Assembly: GCA_900404475.1 (NCBI GenBank)
Contig: OUQQ01000176.1
Span: 4,956-62,310 of the forward strand
DNA length: 57,355 nucleotides
DNA from: Spongospora subterranea
Taxonomy: Eukaryota > Endomyxa > Phytomyxea > Plasmodiophorida > Plasmodiophoridae
Direction: 5' to 3'
Positions 48,464-57,355 of the stretch are shown here, one piece after another. Made by a program: the position numbers and the translations under genes. Positions within the stretch are counted from its first letter, which is position 1. The number at the start of each line of letters is the position of its first letter. Under the pieces are notes generated by a model, which made no database searches, was not told the DNA's origin, and saw only the letters and a list, made by a program, of their open reading frames with translations.

Positions 48464-49599
48464 ATGGACGAGGATGAGACTAAGGATTCGACCAGGATTC
48501 CTCATTTGTACGGAATCCGCCGCCCCCTGGGCAATTTTCGCCCAGCAATTTTTTTTTTGTGTGTGTCCTGATAATTCGTGTGTGCTCAGCCTGGTGGAGA
48601 CCAAGGATGGCGTCACCATATTGACGAATCGCCACCCAGAGCAGCCGTCCTTTCTGCACTCCGAACGCGAAACGTCGTCGAACGAGGAGCTGGAAACTCC
48701 TGTCGAATGCAAGAACTGCAACTGTAAAAACTCGAAATGCCTCAAACTGTAAGGAAATATATGGTCATCGACCCCGTCCGCATTGAACTGATTTCACCTT
48801 GGGAACGATCTTAGCTACTGCGAATGTTTTGCAGCGTCCCTGTACTGTACCGGCTGCAATTGTTCGAACTGCATGAACACCCCCGATTGCGATGAAATTC
48901 GTTTGACCGCAATCCAGGCCATCCGCAGCCGAAATCCGGACGCGTTCAAGGCGAAATCGTCGAAATCACGCGAGTCAACGGGCTGTCGATGCAAAAGGTC
49001 CGGCTGTACAAAAAAATACTGTGAATGTTTTCAGAATAAGTACGCCGGGATTGCCACGCGTCGTATGCGCCCGCTAACCGCTCGTTTTTGTCAGCCGTCC
49101 CTGCACGAACCTGTGTCAATGTTCAGCTTGTCGAAACCCGTTCCACTCACATTCGCCGCCATCAAGGTCGAGTACGCATCGGTTCAACTTCTCAGCCATC
49201 AATAAGGTGCGGTTTTGTTTCGAGCGCCCGTTCGGAAGGCGTTGTGACATTGGAAAAAAATTGCAGGGAGTTGTCGAGCTGACCAGAAGCATGGTGTTGG
49301 CCGTTCAGCGTTTAAGCGACCAGGAAGCGGCTCAAGGTCTGTTGACCCTGTCGTTCCGTTCCCCAGATGGTCCAAGGGGCCACAAACGGTCTTGGTCAGA
49401 CTACGATGCTGATAATTCATTGCTGAACCCCCCCTCTCCGGAAACGGCCCGGTTGCTATGCGATGAGAATCCCCAGCAATTCTCGCTGTCGTCGGAGCGC
49501 ACCGATCTGTACCGTCGTCAAGAGTATGAGGTCCTGTCCAGGGTCGACGCCTACTTCAAAACCCTAGTCTCCGAGACCTTCCCCAGGAGTACTTCGTGA
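48464..49599 (+). CDS. LIN54/tesmin/TSO1-like CRC (CXC) domain protein
   Basis: DNA-binding protein of the tesmin/TSO1 family; LIN54 in animals is the DNA-binding subunit of the DREAM/MuvB cell-cycle repressor. The first CXC motif runs across an intron (from about 48749): ECKNCNCKNSKCLKL joined to YCECFAASLYCTGCNCSNC; the linker IRSRNPDAFKAK is the conserved RNPxAF spacer; the second CXC is GCRCKRSGCTKKYCECFQ joined (intron about 49038-49091) to NNRPCTNLCQCSACRN. All zinc-ligand Cys positions are seen. A further intron (49207-49266) leads to a helical C terminus (VVELTRSMVLAVQRLSDQEA). Start ATG 48464 (MDEDETKDSTR); the first intron, around the T run at 48549, is uncertain. Confidence 0.87.
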
Positions 49600-49959
49600 C
49601 CTCCTCGTCTTGATCGCCGTCTCTATAGTGTCCAGTAATTATTATATATATATATAACCCATTTTAGCGCACCCTCCTTTTATCGCCATTGTGTCGGTCG
49701 CCCCGAAGTCCCTCGGCGAACGCGAAACGTGTACACAGTAACAAGTGTATGTTACCGTACAGGGGTTCAGGAATCGTTCAGGTTACCACACGGTCGCCGC
49801 GTTTTAGCAGTGCAATGCGAATCTGTTACACACCGGTGGGTCGCGCCAGACTCATCCAATTATTTGCTGAAACATTAGTGCAGCATGGCATCCAGTGGCG
49901 TAACGATACTCGTGAAGTGTCTTCTGTGATCTAACTCGGGTCTCGTTATCATTCCCAAA
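49600..49959. other. intergenic / upstream of MCM8
   Basis: Contains an alternating AT run (49644-49657) that could serve as a TATA element. An open frame at 49689-49934 may hold an upstream MCM8 exon, but I see no conserved text. Confidence 0.35.
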
Positions 49960-52784
49960 ATGGAACATCTTTGGTGTCTGTATTTCATTGGCGAACAGTT
50001 CTCCGTTGATGACGTCCGGGTGCCCGTGATCCAGGCGCTGAGCGAGTATTTCCAGGATCGTCTGGACCGCATTCGTGAGAATCTCGCGAAGCTCTCGTTT
50101 GTGAAAATTGACTTGACCGATATTGATGACGAAATGCCCATCGAGGGATTCACCAACCTTCTACGAAATGAACCGACTCATCTTATTGCCTGTGTCGAAA
50201 TGGCGATACATCTGGTATCTATCCATCTAATCCAAATATCATAGCTAACTCAAATTAGATGTTAGAAAATGCAAACGAGCCCCCGACTTCAAAGGTTATA
50301 GTGAGGTTTTATAATTTCAATCCGGTTTTGCAACTTCAAAACCTTATGCGCTCAAGTAATGTCGAAAAATTTTCAAGCCTTAGAGGAACTGTTGTACGAA
50401 TGACGTCGATTCAGCCCCTAGTAACTTCACTGCAGTTCATTTGCAACCGCTGTGGTGCTGAAACAACCAAACATTTTCCTGACGGAAAATACGCACCACC
50501 GCTCAGGTATGTTTTCCTCGAAGTATATGGTTGTAATTCCGAACTCGATTTTTGTAGTTGCGTGAATTCTGATTGTAGAAACCGTGCGATGCAGCCGGAT
50601 AGATTATCAGCTGTAACTGTAGATTATCAGAAAATTCGAGTTCAGGAATTATTCACCGATGCCGGATCAGATATCGGAAGAGTACCGAAATCCATTGAAA
50701 TTGAGCTGAAGGAAGATCTGGTTGATTCCTGTTTACCTGGGGATGTATTAACGGTATCAGGAATAGTTAAGGTCTGCAGTGCCTCCTTTGCCATGGTTTC
50801 AGGTCAAAATATCTTACAGACTTGATGGTAGGCCCTAAAAACTGACTCGCGTTCCAATGGCAAGCAAGAAACTTGCCTTTATGTACTATATGTTGTTGCG
50901 AACTCTGTCGTAAACGAAAAACGTATAAAAGGGTCAGATGGCCGGTTCCAGGATAAAGATGCTGTCTCAAACTCCGATGAGTCGTTCACTCTGCAAGAAC
51001 TGCACGGAATTTGCGCTGTGCACGAATCCGAACACCTTTTCGAACTCATTGTAAACTCCCTTTGTCCTGGGATCTTCGGTCATGAGCTGGTCAAGGGTTA
51101 GTATGAACAATTCTGTGGTTACGTCATCAAGCTCATTCCTCACTTCGCAGCGGGTTTGTGCTTGGGCCTGTTCTCTGGCGTACGGAAACATGTAGGAAGT
51201 TCGCATCAGATTCCGATGAGAGGTGATATACATGTTCTAATGCTTGGAGATCCTGGTAAAGTTGACTTGCCTAGACATTTGCAAAAGATTTATCTTCTCG
51301 TTTTAGGACTAGGGAAGTCCCAGCTGCTTCGAGCCTGTACCGTGGTCGCTCCCCGAGCTGTTTATGTATGCGGAAATTCAACGTCAACAGCAGGGTTGAC
51401 GGTTTCCATGGTGAAAGACAGCAACGGCGATTCTGCATTAGAAGCAGGAGCACTGGTTCTCGCGGATAACGGTATCTGTTGCATCGATGAGTTTGATAAG
51501 ATGACCAGCGATCCCCAAGCTCTTCTTGAGACCATGGAGCAGCAGAGTATTTCAATTGCAAAGGTTGGAAGCTTTCTTCTTCTTTTTGAAGGCTGGGAAT
51601 GACGTTTGCTGTCTGTCAGGCAGGAATCTGTTGTTCGCTTTCTGCTCGGTCTACTGTGTTTGTTGCGGCAAATCCTATAGGTGGCCACTATAAGTTGGTG
51701 CACGAATGCAATCCATCATGTTGAAGAATTAAAACCGGATTGCAGCCGGACCAAAACTGTCCTTGGGAATATGAAAATCTCTGCTGCGTTGCTTTCTCGG
51801 TTTGATTTGGTTTTCGTGTTGCTCGACGATCCTGACGCTAACAGAGATGAACTACTATCCGAGCATGTTCTCGCAGTAAATTTGCAGATTGTCGTAAATT
51901 CTTGGCAGCTTCTGATTTGATATTTTTGTCAGTTACATTCTGGAGGCACATCCAATTATCAACGATCTCATGGTTCTGATCATGATTCAAGAAGTTCGTA
52001 TCCAAGTTAATGAATGATGTCAGTGTGCTGACCCTTCAGTAGTCAAATACCAACCCGAAAATTTGGATGACTGGGGCGACGATGCCACCCTGGTTTCGCG
52101 TATCAAACAGCAAGGGCCGAAATCGCCGCATTTTGATGCAATTCCGCCACAATTGCTCAGAAAGTACATTGCGTATGCCAAAGAGTTTGTTCGACCTCGG
52201 TATAGACACATATTTCTTTGATTGACTGCACATCTTTACGTTCATTTCTTTTCAGATTATCGCAACAAGCAAAACATATTTTGAAAGAATTTTATTTATC
52301 GCTCCGCAGAGAAAGAAATACAACTGATGTCAGCCAGATCACTACCAGGCAATTGGAGTCATTAATTAGATTGGGAGAAGCCCGGGCGCGTATGGAGCTT
52401 CGGGAAATAGTTACTGAACAAGATGCAAAGGTGATCTCATGACACCCAATTGCGACTCAGCTTACCAATTTCATGCGAAAGGACGTCGTTGAGATAATGA
52501 AAGAATCGCTTTTCGATCTTTACTCTGACGAATTTGCTTCTGTTCATGTCGAGGCTGCTACAACTAGCTCGTTTCGATCCAAAAATGCAAAAGCTTTCAT
52601 CAAAAAAGCAGTCGAGTTCAGTCGCCATTCCGACAAAACGCTGTTTACCAGATCAGATCTACGAACAATCGCCGAATCTTCTGGCATAGCGAGCGCTGAT
52701 GTCGAGGCTTTTTTGGACATGATTAACCAACAGAATGTTATTCTTTGCAAAGGAGGAAATAAATACCAGTTGATGTGCGGATGA
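49960..52784 (+). CDS. MCM8: MCM8 DNA helicase
   Basis: AAA+ MCM helicase of the MCM8 subgroup, which with MCM9 acts in homologous recombination. N-terminal [15 protein letters not shown], then an OB/zinc region with CNRCGAET and [11 protein letters not shown] (split by an intron), [14 protein letters not shown] and [17 protein letters not shown]. Walker A is assembled across an intron ([12 protein letters not shown], acceptor near 51307); [10 protein letters not shown] and CIDEFDKM (Walker B) follow, then [15 protein letters not shown], and the Arg finger [13 protein letters not shown]. The MCM8-type C terminus [22 protein letters not shown] and [16 protein letters not shown] is strongly diagnostic against MCM2-7. 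Starts at ATG 49960 if no upstream exon exists. About ten introns. Confidence 0.92.
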
Positions 52785-52810
52785 CGAGCAGAAGCGTTCG
52801 AGAACACTTG

Positions 52811-53074
52811 TCAGTGAGGAAACGGTGCCGCGGTATGCCCATCAAGTACATCTCGACAATTTAGTAACAGTGTACCAAAGTGTAAAGGGTATTCTGGAAC
52901 GTCAACACTGACCATTGGCAGAAATCTTGATTCAATCAGCACGAAGTGGTCGTACCACATCATCATCGTTTCAACAGCAAGGCAGTTTCGACACGCAACT
53001 GTAGTCGGTCCAGAAATATAGACGAGCTCGTTGACGACGCTGACTACGTCGTCCAAAGGATAATTATGAATCAC
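52811..53074 (-). CDS. hypothetical protein (possible exon)
   Basis: Open frame MIHNYPLDDVVSVVNELVYI... CRNCLAVETMMMWYDHFVLI with protein-like composition. It may be the 3' exon of a gene starting near 53200 on the minus strand. No family recognised. Confidence 0.35.
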   Translation of the reverse strand: MIHNYPLDDVVSVVNELVYISGPTTVACRNCLAVETMMMWYDHFVLIESRFLPMVSVDVPEYPLHFGTLLLNCRDVLDGHTAAPFPH

Positions 53075-53635
53075 TGATGACGCCTATTTTATCCTTAAGT
53101 TTTTTGTTCGAATCAGCTGGAAATCCGCCCTGGGGCTGAACTGTAAACTATTCGGCGTTGATATCAATAATAGTCTACGATGCTTGTCATCGGTGCGATG
53201 ACAACCAGGGATGGTTGATCTTGTGAACACTGGTTATCCCCTGCCCATTATCTTGTCAAATCTGAACAGATACGCGGCCTATGAAATTCAATGGTAAAAT
53301 CATAAATATCAATGCTTAGAAAATCACTTACAACTGGCCCCAAACCAGCGAGATGAAAAAACTCTCAACCGTATAAATGTGTATTTGCATATGTACAAGT
53401 TTAATACGAGATTTGGGGTCTGTAGAGTTAGCAGTCAGCTCAACTCTCACTTGTTAGACATGAACAATAGATCCAGTTTAAGTTCTGCTGTCAACATTGC
53501 GCGCCAGTGGCCAGTAGAGTGTTGTCCCGGGTCCCTGGTCTGGCAGACGGCAGTTGACGGACTTGGTGTGTGGATGGATTTGGGTGGTCATTGACTGTTG
53601 TGGCTGCACGGCACCCTGCCAATCCACTCACTCAA
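53075..53635. other. intergenic / TSC13 upstream region
   Basis: No gene called. It may contain a first exon of the minus-strand hypothetical and the TSC13 promoter. Confidence 0.35.
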
Positions 53636-54853
53636 ATGGCAATCGAGGCGAATATTGTCAGCCGCAATGGAAAAGAGCTTTGCAGGTCTGCTGTGCATAA
53701 TAATCCCCTGTTCTTTGTCCTTTTTTTACTTTTGGATTAGACTCACGCTTGACCAGGACGCAACCGTATCTGAGCTCAAAAAGGAGTTTTATCGCCAAAG
53801 TAATTGTTGCATTCATATTTAGTGTTTATTTGTACTGATGGGGTTTAGATCCAAAATACCCGACCTGTCGTCAGTATTTTACTGTCGGTTCTGGCGTCGA
53901 CCGTGTTGCCCTCAAAAACGATAAGACACAATTGTCGCAATACTGTGAGATTTGCTGCGTCTTGTTTCAGTGTCAGATTGCTATTTACACATAAGGCAGT
54001 AAATGTACAAGGCGCTTCTCCAATCACGATCGCATTCAAAGATTTAGGGCCTCAAGTCGCCTGGCGTACCGTGTTTCTCGTGGAATATGCTGGTCCATTG
54101 TTCGTTCATCTCCTTGTGTTCTTTCTACCGTCGTTATTCTATTCGGTTCCTGTAAAATCTCGTCATCCAATTCAATGGTGATCTCAATCGGTGTCGTGCC
54201 AACGAGACCAAATTCAATTTGTTAGGATCGCGTTGCTCCTGGCGGTACTTCACTATGTCAAACGTGAACTGGAGACAATCTTTGTGCATCGATTCAGCAC
54301 AGGGACAATGCCCATCATGAACATCTTCAAGAACAGTTTCCACTACTGGGGATTAGGTGAAAACATGTCGTGGTCCGATCTCCCCCGATCTTATCGGTTT
54401 GTTGTTCAGGTGGACTGTTCATCGCATACTTCGTCTACCATCCTCTCTATACGCCCACAGTTAGCTTGAACACTGCCTACATCTGTGCAGGCGTCTTCAT
54501 CGCCGCCATGCTCTCCAATCTTCACTGTCATATCATCTTGATGAATCTTCGTCCCGCTGGTTCCACGATTCGGCGCATTCCTAAGGGGTTCCTGTTTGAG
54601 TTTATCTCTTGTCCAAACTACTTTTTTGAGATCGTGGCCTGGTCGGCGTTTGCTGTTCTCACTGGAGCATTGACGTGTAAGAGTATCGGCATAATTCACC
54701 CACACCGGTCTGAGTGTTTTCGTAGCTTTTTTCTTCGTCCTGGTCTCAGCTGGGCAAATGTATATTTGGGCGATCAACAAGCACAAGGCATATCGTAAAG
54801 AGTTCCCCGATTACCCGAAGGGCAGACGGGCCCTGATCCCATTCGTCGTCTAA
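53636..54853 (+). CDS. TSC13: very-long-chain enoyl-CoA reductase (TSC13/TECR)
   Basis: ER membrane enzyme catalysing the last step (trans-2-enoyl-CoA reduction) of very-long-chain fatty acid elongation, feeding sphingolipid synthesis. Seven exons (53636-53685, 53741-53799, 53849-53944, 54000-54179, 54228-54356, 54410-54674, 54715-54853) sum to 918 nt, 305 residues (human 308, yeast 310). N-terminal ubiquitin-like part: NIVSRNGKELCRLTLDQDAT, NPKYPTCRQYFTV. Then FKDLGPQVAWRTVFLVEYAGP, HYVKRELETIFVHRFSTGTM, GLFIAYFVYHPLYTP, NLRPAGSTIRRIPKGFLFEF, SCPNYFFEI and the tail AYRKEFPDYPKGRRALIPFV. Introns of 40-55 bp. Family certain. Confidence 0.95.
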
Positions 54854-54982
54854 CGCCATCGTACGGGACGGTTATGCAGCAGAATCGCCTTCAGAACAGT
54901 GTCAGAATTGACCAATAAACCAAACCATCAGGCCTGATTTCGATGACGATCGAGTACAGAATTGATAACTTGCCCAAGCTAA

Positions 54983-55693
54983 ATGGCGCATCAGATACGC
55001 GAACTTGCTGAAGACTGGGCGTCCCGATGTTATACCGATCCGGATATGACTCAATATTGGATTGCGTCGGTTTATTTTGCGTTCTCTCGATTCAGTCGAT
55101 TTCTGGAACTGCGATTTGGAAAAGAGATGCCCAGCCTCGTTCGGGAAGCCTCCCAATCGACCAAGGAGTTGCACCGTGAGGCCTATAACATCAGCCCTAC
55201 CCTCATATCGAGCTCGGCCGCGCCTGTTGACATTGTCCGCCTTATCAAACACGTCGAGGGTCTTGACAATTCCGGCGCTCTCGTATTCGCGTTCGTGATG
55301 TATTCTGGACTAAACCACGTATTCCAGAACAGTCATCACTGTCCAACATTTCTAGTTGATTATCGAGACGATCTGAGTGTCGCCGACAGCCAAACTGCAG
55401 TAGAGGTGGCGACATCGTGCCATAAACTTATGAGTCAGATTGTCGATCCAGTTGCGATGCATAAGCACCATCATCATTTCAATGGGAAGGCGCCGATAAA
55501 TGGATCAGGTTGTCCATTTCTGAACGCTGATAAGGCCATGTCGCAGTGGATGACAAAACTGATCGGACTCAGCTTCGCCACGTGCATTATCGGTATTGTG
55601 TCTATCGTACAAACGCCGGCAGAACTGATTCGGTTTTCATCAGGAGGGCTTGCCGTGATTCTCAACGAAACCTTGCGACGATCGTGGCAATGA
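54983..55693 (+). CDS. unidentified protein with C-terminal membrane segment
   Basis: Uninterrupted 236-residue frame starting MAHQIRELAEDWASR. It has an aromatic/Arg-rich segment (YFAFSRFSRFLELRFGKEM), a His cluster (MHKHHHHFNG) followed by GCPFL, and a likely TM helix near residues 195-215 (LIGLSFATCIIGIVSIV). GC and codon use look like neighbouring genes. I do not recognise a family. 130 bp downstream of TSC13 on the same strand. Confidence 0.6.
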   Translation: MAHQIRELAEDWASRCYTDPDMTQYWIASVYFAFSRFSRFLELRFGKEMPSLVREASQSTKELHREAYNISPTLISSSAAPVDIVRLIKHVEGLDNSGALVFAFVMYSGLNHVFQNSHHCPTFLVDYRDDLSVADSQTAVEVATSCHKLMSQIVDPVAMHKHHHHFNGKAPINGSGCPFLNADKAMSQWMTKLIGLSFATCIIGIVSIVQTPAELIRFSSGGLAVILNETLRRSWQ

Positions 55694-57355
55694 ATAACAC
55701 GCTCATCATCATCAGTGACAGTAGCGCTCGATGTTCAATCAGAACCTAAGCGCTGGTTGTCAGGTCTATTCGTTGATCCTAAACGTGTTTATATACAGCA
55801 AAATGATTTAGAATATCATTGCCAGATTGTTGTCCAGCTGAACAACATCTTGCAAAAGCTCCATTAAGGGTCGATAGGCTGAATGAAAAGTTTCGACGCA
55901 GCACGGTCTCTCTCAAATTGGTGATCGTATGTGCTCCCAAAAATGAACTTGATAATTTTTTCTTTAACCACGATGTTACGCCATGGCGAACCTTCTTGAT
56001 CCTTTTTTTCTTCTGAAACAACGCTCGAACGACGCTTCCGATAGAATCCGTGAAACCCGACAGCACACTCCACAGAACGTTTGAATTCTCGTCAAGGGAA
56101 CAGTTCTATGAATCGACAGACGCATCGTGTTTTAATCGCCTCAATCTAACCGATCATCGCACAGAGATGAGGTTTTGTGCCCTGGCAGGCATCTTGTACA
56201 ACGGTAACCCCAACAAATACAACACAGCTTTCGCTGTTGATAAACGACAAATCGGATCCTACAAGAGCTCACAAGAGCTCATCTATTCGCGAAAACAGAT
56301 CAATTACGTGATCGTGAGGGTCTTACCGCATGTCCATCAGGATTGTGTCTTTGAACCCCGGACATATCTTTCACGGTTTTGTTTTGTCAGATGGGATGTG
56401 ATGTTTTCCTATCTCGAACTTTGCAAGGCGTTTAAGCCGAAAGAGGGTCAATGGTGCTTTCGAAAAAGACGGCTGTTTTTAGCTTCACCGCATGTTGCCG
56501 ACAGAAAGTGGCGATTAAGGATCACTGGTTGCAAGTGTAAGTGCTTCAACGGGAAGGTTGCTATATAAGGTCAAAAGCTATGAAACGTCTTTACTGACCT
56601 TGAGAGACGTGAGGCCAGCTGTATCCAATAAAAAATAAACCAAGATTCACGAGAAAGGAGTCATGTATTACACCTGATTCGGGTTTACGGAGGGGCGGTG
56701 CAACCAGAAGTGGCATGGCATTCGCCGAGATGGCCCATCAAACCGCAATCAGCTGCTGCTGTTCAAACAGAATATCTATTGATAACGCTCAAGAGCTTGC
56801 CTCTGAAATCAAGGTATTTTCTAGCTGCAACTGCTTTGTAAGGCCCGTTTAGATCCACCTTATGAGTTTGCGGTCTCACTGTTCTGAAAATGCCACCAGA
56901 GAGTTTGTCTCCAATGTTCATTCTAGCGGTCTGGCCTGAGTACAGAACGACGCGGATGAGAGTTTCAACACAGTTGCGTTCAGTCTGAACCCGCACAGTA
57001 AAAATACAGATGGAATGGCATACAAACGTTCAAGCAGTTGATTCTTTTTGTCAAATCCTAGCGCTTGATGCACCTAGTGGATAACAGGCAACGCTTGCGG
57101 TGCTTGGCTGCATTTATGCAGATCTGAGACTGTTTTCAACAAGGAATCGTACTTGAACAAAGTCAAATCGATCAAGCAGTTGATTCCCGTTGTTGCTTTA
57201 TATATCACGGGTGGGCCGACTCCATTATCGGAATGAATCAGATCCCGACCGGGTTCATGATTTCCGCCCCCTGCCCCTTGCGTTCTCCACAATGTCGATC
57301 CTCATGACATATTGTTGCAGACGCATTTACGCCTGAACACCGGGACCTGGGCTAT
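55694..57355. other. right end of window; unidentified
   Basis: The longest frame (56050-56568, plus, starting MKPDSTLHRTFEFSSREQF and containing GYKSS-like and KCKCF segments) and minus-strand frames 56996-56763 (LNGPYKAVAARKYLDFRG) and 57292-57074 are protein-like, but none carries a motif I can name. They may be exons of a gene that continues beyond the edge, or transposon remnants. A small direct repeat ACAAGAGCTC occurs twice in tandem at 56261-56280. Confidence 0.3.

Overview
The window is eukaryotic nuclear DNA. Nearly every recognisable protein gene is broken by very short GT-AG introns (about 34-85 bp, many 46-60 bp) that usually end in a CTAAY-like branch site followed by YAG. Genes lie tens of bases apart on both strands. 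The gene set (MRP-type ABC transporter, HFM1/MER3, UXT, GCP2, chorismate synthase, RAD9, ARP2, PMP3, IMPACT/YIH1, LIN54-like, MCM8, TSC13/TECR, a possible Rrn5-like protein) fits a compact early-diverging fungal or near-fungal (zoosporic/opisthosporidian) lineage. I infer the lineage only from gene content and intron style; no rRNA is present to settle it.

Layout. 0.7-6.4 kb: one ABCC transporter with about 20 introns. 6.4-7.7 kb: SANT plus histone-fold-like protein on the minus strand. 7.9-12.2 kb: meiotic helicase HFM1/MER3. 12.9-13.5 kb: UDG-superfamily glycosylase with one intron. 13.6-14.2 kb: UXT prefoldin. 14.5-20.0 kb: decayed Ty1/copia copies in head-on arrangement, the last ending 17 bp before an intron-containing elongator tRNA-Met; a second near-identical tRNA-Met lies at 23.35 kb. 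20.1-26.9 kb is a gene-poor, repeat-rich block with inverted repeats and two assembly joins. 26.9-31.1 kb: GCP2. 31.3-32.7 kb: chorismate synthase. 32.7-33.8 kb: RAD9. 33.9-35.0 kb: two small convergent genes, one a POLE4/CHRAC1-type histone-fold protein. 35.3-41.0 kb: the most striking gene, a TmcB/TmcC-like multi-membrane PAS protein fused at its C terminus to a TauE/SafE-type permease (1,834 residues after splicing). 41.1-49.6 kb: ARP2, small membrane proteins, PMP3, an FBXO7-like F-box protein, IMPACT, LIN54-like. 50.0-52.8 kb: MCM8. 53.6-54.9 kb: TSC13/TECR. 55.0-57.4 kb: unidentified.

Shared themes are DNA repair and meiosis (HFM1, MCM8, RAD9, glycosylase, POLE4-like), cytoskeleton (GCP2, ARP2, and IMPACT, whose yeast homologue binds actin) and membrane sensing or transport. 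Four assembly joins (single N at 17273, 20564 and 46095; 230 Ns at 25043-25272) are each flanked by near-identical direct copies, so local copy number there should not be trusted. Exon joins given below were derived by eye from reading frame, splice signals and family conservation; where quoted, the summed exon lengths are divisible by three.
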